Assembly (NCBI GenBank): GCA_028821035.1
Contig: JAPPHP010000336.1
Location: 1-12,237, forward strand
Origin: Gammaproteobacteria bacterium
GTDB taxonomy: Bacteria; Pseudomonadota; Gammaproteobacteria; Pseudomonadales; Azotimanducaceae
Direction: 5' to 3'
Length of the DNA stretch: 12,237 bases
The notes below the pieces were generated by a model that saw only the letters and a program-made list of their open reading frames with translations, was not told where the DNA came from and did not search any database. Both the position numbers and the translations under genes were made by a program. Positions 7,960-12,237 of this stretch are shown piece after piece (positions within the stretch are counted from its first letter, which is position 1; every line of letters begins with the position of its first letter).

Positions 7960-9186
7960 TCACGCAAGCATGCGGTGGGTCGGGGCGCAGAAGACGTCGA
8001 CCGGGATCTCGTGCGGACACGCACCGGCGCAGGGCTGCCCGCTGCAGCCGAGGCAGGCGCTCGCGTTCACTTCCAGCTTCGCGTACTCCTCCCGGGCGAA
8101 CCGCGGGTCGCCGTAGTCCGTCGCGTACATGCGCGTGCGCATGATGTCCGGTATCGGGACGCCGTAGGGACACGCCCCCTCGCACTCGGTGCAGGCGTGG
8201 CGGCAGTAGGTCGCGCCGTTCAGCATCGCGTAGCGTTCGAGCAGGGCGAGATCCTCACTCGTCGCCCCTCGCGTGCCCGATGCCGCGAGATACTCGTCGA
8301 TCACCTCCTCGGAGTGCATCGTGATGACGAGGCCGTGCACGTTCTCGTCCGACAGGACCCAGCGGAACGCCGCCTGGGCGTAGGTCGTGCCGCCGGTCTC
8401 GTACGGACGCATGTCGTTCAGCCGCGCCCCCATCAGCGTCTTCATGACGACCACGCCGACATCCTTCGACCGCGCCTTCGCGAGGGCGCGGGGCAATTCG
8501 GGTTGGCGGGCAACGTAGTCGAGGCCTCGGGTGAAGCGCGAGAAGAACGACGGATCCTGCCCGAAGTTGTAGGCGATGAGCACGACGTCGACCATGTCGC
8601 GGTCGAACGCGTAGTCGAGGCACTCGATGAGGCGTCCGCCGTGCCCCGACATGCCGACGAAGCGGACCTTGCCCTGTTCCTTCGCGCGAGCGGCGAACTC
8701 GTGCCACTCCGGGTTTTCGAGCCGCGCGACGTCGTTGATCGCGTGGCTGAAGTAGACGTCGAGGTAGTCCGTGCGCAAGCGCCGCAGCGACGTTTCGAGC
8801 GAGCCCATGAGGGAGTTTCGGTCTCGGTCCGCACGTGCCATCGTCTTCGACACGAGTACGACCTCGTTCCGCCGACCGGCGAGCGCCCGGCCCATGGCGT
8901 TCTCCGAGGCGCCGCCCGTGTAGCCCTCCGCGGTGTCGAAGTAGTTGACGCCGAGATCGAGCGCCTGGTGCACGAGCCGTTCGTCCCCGCGGCGCAGGCG
9001 CGCAGAGCCGAACGAGATGTCCGAGATCTCGAGGTCCGTCCGGCCGAGCCGCGTGTAGCGGCGAACCTGGCCCACGGGCCGTTCGGCGGGCGGGCCGAGG
9101 GACGGCTTGTCCGCCCCGGCGACCAGCGGCGCGACACCCGCCAGCGCGCCCATCCGCAACATGTCGCGACGACCCAACCTGGTCAT
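7960..9186 (-). CDS. Exported aldo/keto reductase with two C-terminal 4Fe-4S cysteine sets
   Basis: 408 residues. The N-terminus RLGRRDMLRMGALAGVAPL is a twin-arginine-type leader, with a possible cleavage site near VAGA (22-25), so a folded, cofactor-loaded enzyme is expected in the periplasm. The aldo/keto reductase barrel begins at YTRLGRTDLEISDISFGSA and has the catalytic set Asp84 and Tyr89 (YFDTAEGY), Lys114 (VLVSKT) and His148 (YFSHAIND). The tail holds Cys328, 332, 335, 339 and Cys378, 381, 386, 390, each set ending in Cys-Pro, as expected for two 4Fe-4S clusters. The frame continues upstream to 9423, but that stretch is not protein-like. AGAGGAGA four bases before ATG 9186 sets the start. 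Aldo/keto reductases normally use NADPH. In this Fe-S-bearing group the electron route is unclear, and export makes NADPH use doubtful. The substrate is unknown, likely a sugar or aldehyde. Confidence 0.93.
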   Translation of the reverse strand: MTRLGRRDMLRMGALAGVAPLVAGADKPSLGPPAERPVGQVRRYTRLGRTDLEISDISFGSARLRRGDERLVHQALDLGVNYFDTAEGYTGGASENAMGRALAGRRNEVVLVSKTMARADRDRNSLMGSLETSLRRLRTDYLDVYFSHAINDVARLENPEWHEFAARAKEQGKVRFVGMSGHGGRLIECLDYAFDRDMVDVVLIAYNFGQDPSFFSRFTRGLDYVARQPELPRALAKARSKDVGVVVMKTLMGARLNDMRPYETGGTTYAQAAFRWVLSDENVHGLVITMHSEEVIDEYLAASGTRGATSEDLALLERYAMLNGATYCRHACTECEGACPYGVPIPDIMRTRMYATDYGDPRFAREEYAKLEVNASACLGCSGQPCAGACPHEIPVDVFCAPTHRMLA

Positions 9187-9190
9187 GGCA

Positions 9191-9198
9191 TCTCCTCT
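9191..9198 (-). promoter_or_regulatory. Ribosome binding site deciding the aldo/keto reductase start
   Basis: AGAGGAGA on the minus strand ends four bases before the ATG at 9186. It places the start directly before the twin-arginine-type leader and argues against the upstream ATG at 9423, which would add 79 residues of untranslated-region-like sequence and hide the export signal. Confidence 0.65.
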
Positions 9199-9315
9199 CT
9201 CTTCTGTTTCGGCTATCCGGCAGCGGACCTGATCGCGCAACAGCTTACGCCCACCACTCCCCACTGTCATCCAGCGCAGGCTGTTCCCATACCCACCAAA
9301 CGCGTTGTTTAACTT

Positions 9316-9343
9316 TAGATAGCGATCATAACTTATTGAAAAA
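9316..9343 (-). promoter_or_regulatory. AT-rich probable promoter of the aldo/keto reductase gene
   Basis: The plus-strand stretch 9305-9355 is the most AT-rich in the window. On the minus strand it offers TTTTTC (9343-9338) and TATCTA (9321-9316) with a 16-base spacer, a moderate sigma-70 match. It lies about 130 bases before the ATG at 9186, leaving a leader of roughly 120 bases. The whole non-coding gap is 9187-9454; beyond this AT-rich patch and the ribosome site I see no gene or clear terminator in it. Confidence 0.4.
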
Positions 9344-9454
9344 ATTAATCCATAACAGGCCCGGTGTCTGCTGACCAGTCCAACCGGCCTGTTCCGGTCC
9401 CATGCCTCCCGAGATTGGGCCACGGCCGTCGGGCCGGGCCCGCTTGCCCAGCGC

Positions 9455-10114
9455 TCAGTTCCCGTCGGACTCCGTCATCTCCCGCGTCGGCGCCCCGCCC
9501 CGCCAGCGCTCGTAGAACTCCTCCGTCGTGTTGATGCGCGGATACGGCACGGCGGGCGCCTCGACTCCGAGCGCCTCGCACAGCGGCGCCCACCCGTCGT
9601 TGCCGTCGAACAGGATGAGCCTGTCCGGGGGCACCTCGCGTCGGACGCGCGCGACGTTCGCCTTGTAAACGGCGACGGCGTGGTCGCGGTCCGCCAGGTC
9701 GCCGCCGAAGGTGCCGTCGATGATGATCTCCTGCGCCATGACCAGCCGCTCCCGGAGTTCCGCCTGACCCGAGGCCAGGCCGTCCTCCATCGACTGGAAG
9801 ATGGTCCGCCGCGCGCTCGCGAACCAGGCGTCCGCATCGCGGACGGTGAGCAGGACCTTCGCCTCGGGATAGACCCGCATCAGCCGGGGCCAGAAGGCGG
9901 CGGGGGGGCAAGCCACCGCCCCCCCGTAGCCCACCAAGATAAAGCACCACGGGTACAACCCCCGCCACGCGGCGCGCCAAAAACCCCCGTGGGACGGGTT
10001 CTCCGCCACCTCCGCCATGTGGTAGCACTTCGAGAAGCCCAGGGTCTCGAGCGCCCGCTTCAGCGAGAGCGTACCCGTCCGCCCGAAACCCGCCCCGATC
10101 ACGCGCAGGGTCAT
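9455..10114 (-). CDS. Sulfotransferase-family protein (PF17784-like)
   Basis: 219 residues, a little short to normal for Sulfotransfer_4 proteins, which are thought to move sulfate from PAPS to a hydroxyl or amine. The N-terminal phosphosulfate loop VIGAGFGRTGTLSLKRALE (5-23) is followed by LGFSKCYHMAEV. The YPEAKVLLTVRDADAWFAS segment (82-100) contains the usual 3'-phosphate-binding Arg92 and Ser100. FDGNDGWAPLCEALG (169-183) and PYPRINTTEEF (190-200) complete the family pattern. Residues 41-73 are odd: GYGGAVACPPAAFW stands where the family usually has GY-x-A-x-VD-x-P, within a homopolymer-rich DNA patch (see findings). The ATG at 10114 overlaps the M90 peptidase stop as ATGA and has GAGGAGG just before it, so translation is coupled. 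The acceptor substrate is unknown. It is the last gene of the leftward operon. Confidence 0.88.
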   Translation of the reverse strand: MTLRVIGAGFGRTGTLSLKRALETLGFSKCYHMAEVAENPSHGGFWRAAWRGLYPWCFILVGYGGAVACPPAAFWPRLMRVYPEAKVLLTVRDADAWFASARRTIFQSMEDGLASGQAELRERLVMAQEIIIDGTFGGDLADRDHAVAVYKANVARVRREVPPDRLILFDGNDGWAPLCEALGVEAPAVPYPRINTTEEFYERWRGGAPTREMTESDGN

Positions 10115-10929
10115 GTGTCCTCCTCGATGTGCGCGGGATCCTCCTCGAAGAACTCCGCCAGGCACGCGTACACCTCCGGATACGCCCATTCAAGCAAACC
10201 CGGCGCCAGGAAAAAGGTCTCGACGGACACCGCGAAGAACTCGGCCGGGTCCGCCGCCGCGTACTCGTCGATAGGCGCTTCCTGCTCCGCATCCACGGCC
10301 GCGCACAGGTCCTCGTAGGCCGACGAGAACGCGGACGACCACGTCCGTACCGACATGCCGCGGCGCAGCGGCGGCAAGCCGTTGTGGTCGCCGGTCAGCT
10401 CGTCGATCTTGTGCGCGAATTCGTGCAACACGACGTTCCCGAAGAACATGTCGTCCTCGTCGCGCCAGGGGCGCGCTTCCTCCCACGCGAGCACCACCGC
10501 CCCGCCGTACATCGCCTCCCCATCCAGTTCCTCGTAGCCCGTGTGCAGGATGCCGTCCTCGTCCAGGGACTCGCGCTCGGCGACGAAGCCCTCGGGGTAG
10601 AGGATGATCGTCCGGCACGCCCGCAGGTATTCGTAGCCCAGCCGCAGCGCCAGTCGGCAGGCCTGGGCGGCGACGGCGACGCGCATGTAGTCGGTCACCT
10701 CGAAGCCGTGGGCGCCGAAGAAACGCTTGTCCGCGAGAAAGCGGCCCGCCAGTTCCCGCAACCGCGCCACCTCGTCCCCGGTCAGGGGGTCACAAAGCGG
10801 CAGGTCGCCGACGACCCGCCGCCACAGGGGGTCGGCGATGGTCTCGCGACGACGTCGCCGCGCCCCGATCCAGTCCGCGAGCCGACTACGAATCGCCGTC
10901 TTTCCCGAAGAGCGCGTCGAGCTTGGCAC
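10111..10929 (-). CDS. mtfA: M90-family (MtfA-like) zinc metallopeptidase
   Basis: 272 residues, close to E. coli MtfA. The zinc site is HEFAH at 169-173 with catalytic Glu170. The third ligand is Glu230 in DPAEFFAV, and the family core ITxAxQACxLxL appears as VAVAAQACRLALRLGYEYL (84-102). The RTIILYPEGF strand and GYEELDGEAMYGGAVVLAW strand precede the zinc site as in the family. In E. coli MtfA is a cytoplasmic aminopeptidase that binds the glucose repressor Mlc. No Mlc gene is in view, so that role should not be assumed here. No ATG lies near the expected N-terminus. GTG 10929, preceded by AGAGGAGG, is the best start and overlaps the zinc-ribbon gene by 44 bp. The resulting first 15 or so residues (PSSTRSSGK onward) are not family-like, so a rarer start nearer 10890 cannot be excluded. 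Confidence 0.92.
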   Translation of the reverse strand: MPSSTRSSGKTAIRSRLADWIGARRRRRETIADPLWRRVVGDLPLCDPLTGDEVARLRELAGRFLADKRFFGAHGFEVTDYMRVAVAAQACRLALRLGYEYLRACRTIILYPEGFVAERESLDEDGILHTGYEELDGEAMYGGAVVLAWEEARPWRDEDDMFFGNVVLHEFAHKIDELTGDHNGLPPLRRGMSVRTWSSAFSSAYEDLCAAVDAEQEAPIDEYAAADPAEFFAVSVETFFLAPGLLEWAYPEVYACLAEFFEEDPAHIEEDT

Positions 10930-11290
10930 GCGCCTCCTCTTCCTTCGAGGAAGCTCCCGGGGCGCTGGCCCGGTCGTCGTCCGGTGCCGCTTCCGGCGCT
11001 TCGAACAGGGCGTCGAGGCGGGCGCGGGCGGCGTCCCGTTTCGTCCCCGTCCGCTCGCGGTAGGCCCCGAAAACGGGCCGGAAGTAGTCGCAGAAGTTGG
11101 CCGTCTCCTTGTGGATCGGCGGATCGGTGCGATCGTCCTCGCACTGGCCGGTGATGCCGGGTGCATAGTGGCGGCACAGCCGGCAGCAGTGCAGGTCCTC
11201 GAAGCACACCGGACAGTTGGCATGCCGGCTGATGGGCCGCGGAATCTCCGCGAGCGACGCGCCGCAATTCCAGCAGACGATCTCCGCCAC
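10886..11290 (-). CDS. Cysteine-rich zinc-ribbon protein of unknown function
   Basis: 134 residues. Two zinc-ribbon-like knuckles, CWNC (6-9) and CPVC (26-29), are followed by HCCRLCRHY (34-42), Cys50 and the ETANFCDYF segment (Cys67), which gives nine cysteines in the first half. The layout CWNCG-x-SLAEIPRPISR, CPVCFEDLHCC, CRHYAPG and ANFCDYF looks like a conserved proteobacterial hypothetical family, named here from memory rather than a search. The second half is charged and low in cysteine and carries two near copies of one motif, ARARLDALFEAP and ARAKLDALFGKD, either side of an Ala/Pro/Asp linker. These could be short helical binding motifs. The start is GTG 11290, just after an in-frame TAA at 11296-11294. 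It is preceded by the HisN-type gene (39 bp gap) and overlaps the M90 peptidase. Function unknown. Confidence 0.85.
   Translation of the reverse strand: MAEIVCWNCGASLAEIPRPISRHANCPVCFEDLHCCRLCRHYAPGITGQCEDDRTDPPIHKETANFCDYFRPVFGAYRERTGTKRDAARARLDALFEAPEAAPDDDRASAPGASSKEEEARAKLDALFGKDGDS
10933..10940 (-). promoter_or_regulatory. Ribosome binding site deciding the M90 peptidase start
   Basis: AGAGGAGG on the minus strand sits three bases before GTG 10929, inside the 3' end of the zinc-ribbon gene. The same bases encode the Glu-rich KEEEAR stretch of that protein, so part of the match could come from coding constraint. Spacing is short but usable. Confidence 0.45.
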
Positions 11291-11329
11291 GGGTTACACG
11301 CCGTTCCTGTGTCGACGCGTAGTATGGCG

Positions 11330-12112
11330 CTACCGGCCCATCGCCTCCAACGCCTGCCGATGCAGGTCCCGGCTGGCGGCGGCGACCACGAAACCCTTGT
11401 GCGGCGTTTCGCCCGCGTCATCGGTCACGACGCCGCCCGCGCCCCGCACGATCGGCACCAGCGGCTGGATGTCGTAGGACTTCAGGCGGTCCTCCACCAC
11501 GATGTCCACCAGCCCGTGGGCCAGCAGGCAGTAGTTGTAGCAGTCGCCGCCGTAGCGCATCAGGCGGACCCGACTCGCGAGCGCCTCGTAGCGGGCGAGA
11601 TCGGCCGCGCTGAACATCTCGGGGTGCGTCGCGACCAGGATCGCGTCCTCGAGCGCGGCGTCCGCACGGACCCGGATCCGTCGCCGATCTCCCCCGCGTA
11701 CGATCCAGGCGTGCTCCCCGTCGCCCGAGAACGTCTCCTGGAGCACGGGCTGGTGCATGAGCCCGGCCACCGGTTCGCCGTCCCGCAGCAGACCAAGCAA
11801 GCACCCCCACACGGGAAGGCCCATAACGAAGGCGCGGGTGCCGTCTATGGGGTCGACGATCCAGCTCCAGGGAGAGCTTCCGGTCGTGACGCCGTACTCC
11901 TCGCCGACGATGCCATGGTCCGGGAAGCGGTCGGCGATGCGTTCCCGGATGCGGGCTTCCACGCCCCGGTCCGCCTCCGTGACCGGGTCGTAGCCCCCAA
12001 GGCCGCGCTTGTTGTCGACTCCGCCGCGCCCGCGGAAGTGCCGCGCCGCGATCGCGCCGGCATCCGCCAGTATGTCGTGCGCGAAGGCCAGGTAGTCGTC
12101 GACTTCGGACAT
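11330..12112 (-). CDS. hisN: Inositol-monophosphatase-family phosphatase, HisN-type histidinol-phosphatase
   Basis: 260 residues, the normal length for HisN-type histidinol-phosphatases, which release phosphate from histidinol phosphate in histidine synthesis using Mg2+. Metal-site motifs are YDPVTEADRG (41-50), GIVGEEYG with Glu71/72, WIVDPIDGTRAFVMGLPVWG (84-103) with Asp87 and Asp90, and SYDIQPLVPIVRGAGG (212-227) with Asp214. The TRAFV-GLPVWG wording and the AYD-Q-L-P-I stretch fit HisN better than plain inositol monophosphatase, where TNF is usual in place of TRAF. No other histidine gene is nearby, so action on inositol phosphate or another sugar phosphate remains possible. ATG 12112 gives a complete family N-terminus. 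No strong ribosome site precedes it. It follows the partial gene at the edge by 29 bp, probably in one operon. Confidence 0.9.
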   Translation of the reverse strand: MSEVDDYLAFAHDILADAGAIAARHFRGRGGVDNKRGLGGYDPVTEADRGVEARIRERIADRFPDHGIVGEEYGVTTGSSPWSWIVDPIDGTRAFVMGLPVWGCLLGLLRDGEPVAGLMHQPVLQETFSGDGEHAWIVRGGDRRRIRVRADAALEDAILVATHPEMFSAADLARYEALASRVRLMRYGGDCYNYCLLAHGLVDIVVEDRLKSYDIQPLVPIVRGAGGVVTDDAGETPHKGFVVAAASRDLHRQALEAMGR

Positions 12113-12141
12113 GGGACGGCGGCCTGGAAAAACGCGGCAGG

Positions 12142-12237
12142 CTACTCGACGCCAAGGAGTTCCCGCAACTCCCCCGGAAGACCGGGGTGCACGTCAAAAT
12201 TGTGGCGATCTTGGTCTTGGCTGCGGTGCGTTTGCGT
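12142..12237 (-). CDS. C-terminal tail of an unidentified protein, open at the right edge
   Basis: A minus-strand frame without stops runs from the right edge to TAG at 12144-12142 and gives 31 residues ending HNFDVHPGLPGELRELLGVE. The acidic, leucine-rich ending reads like a natural protein C-terminus. It also stops 29 bp before the HisN-type gene on the same strand, as the upstream member of an operon would. At 31 residues an open frame can occur by chance in GC-rich DNA, so both the gene and its identity are uncertain. Confidence 0.45.
   Translation of the reverse strand, partial: TQTHRSQDQDRHNFDVHPGLPGELRELLGVE

Noticed and set aside
5708..8116. An 802-codon plus-strand open frame across the ZIP gene, the unknown membrane protein and the ThuA gene
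   Set aside because: It is antisense or out of frame to three genes with clear family motifs, is rich in Arg/Pro/Gly/Ala as expected of GC-rich shadow frames, and shows no domain-like pattern.
9187..9423. A 79-residue N-terminal extension of the aldo/keto reductase, from ATG 9423
   Set aside because: It would bury the twin-arginine-type leader, lacks family similarity and passes through the AT-rich promoter-like patch. A strong ribosome site supports ATG 9186.
9432..9446. Possible terminator hairpin CGGCC/GGCCG downstream of the sulfotransferase gene
   Set aside because: The stem is only about five pairs and no T run follows on the minus strand. Such short GC stems are common by chance here.
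10111..11421. A 436-residue version of the M90 peptidase starting at 11421
   Set aside because: The first 160 or so residues run through the zinc-ribbon gene and the end of the HisN-type gene in another frame and have shadow composition. Only the part from about 10929 matches the family.

Overview
The window is a gene-dense, GC-rich stretch of bacterial chromosome. No gap between genes exceeds 300 bases. Periplasmic quinohaemoprotein and Tat-type exported enzymes, an MtfA-type peptidase, and Shine-Dalgarno-led starts with 4-44 bp gene overlaps suggest a Gram-negative bacterium. I would guess an uncultured proteobacterium from an environmental assembly, possibly a gammaproteobacterium. The sequence does not fix the taxon. 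I see no tRNA, rRNA, CRISPR array, insertion sequence, integrase or phage gene.

Left part (1-4076): a luciferase-like F420-dependent oxidoreductase, open at the left edge, reads rightward. It converges with a leftward two-gene unit. The first gene of that unit encodes a membrane-anchored PQQ dehydrogenase with a C-terminal cytochrome c domain. The second, overlapping it by 20 bp, encodes a zinc-ribbon DUF3667 membrane protein.

Centre (4077-9186): an 83-bp divergent region separates the PQQ gene from a rightward GPH-family (MelB-like) sugar:cation symporter. Next comes a leftward ZIP-family metal transporter whose reading frame is broken twice by apparent single-base losses. A rightward pair follows: a small membrane-anchored protein of unknown function and a ThuA-like protein. 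This pair converges with a leftward aldo/keto reductase that has a twin-arginine-type leader and eight cysteines arranged for two 4Fe-4S clusters. The mix of ThuA, a GPH symporter, an Fe-S aldo/keto reductase and a PQQ dehydrogenase suggests carbohydrate or alcohol oxidation and uptake. This is inferred from families only.

Right part (9455-12237): a compact leftward operon. In transcription order it holds the tail of an unidentified gene at the window edge, a HisN-type inositol-monophosphatase-fold phosphatase, a cysteine-rich zinc-ribbon protein, an M90 (MtfA-like) zinc peptidase and a PF17784-type sulfotransferase. The last three overlap one another. An AT-rich patch between this operon and the aldo/keto reductase probably carries the reductase promoter.

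I did not find a convincing new defence, mobile or RNA system. The points most worth a second look are the doubly frameshifted ZIP gene, a homopolymer-rich patch that distorts the sulfotransferase, the Thr at the PQQ enzyme's lanthanide-discriminating position, the exported Fe-S aldo/keto reductase, and the uncharacterised zinc-ribbon protein coupled to the M90 peptidase.
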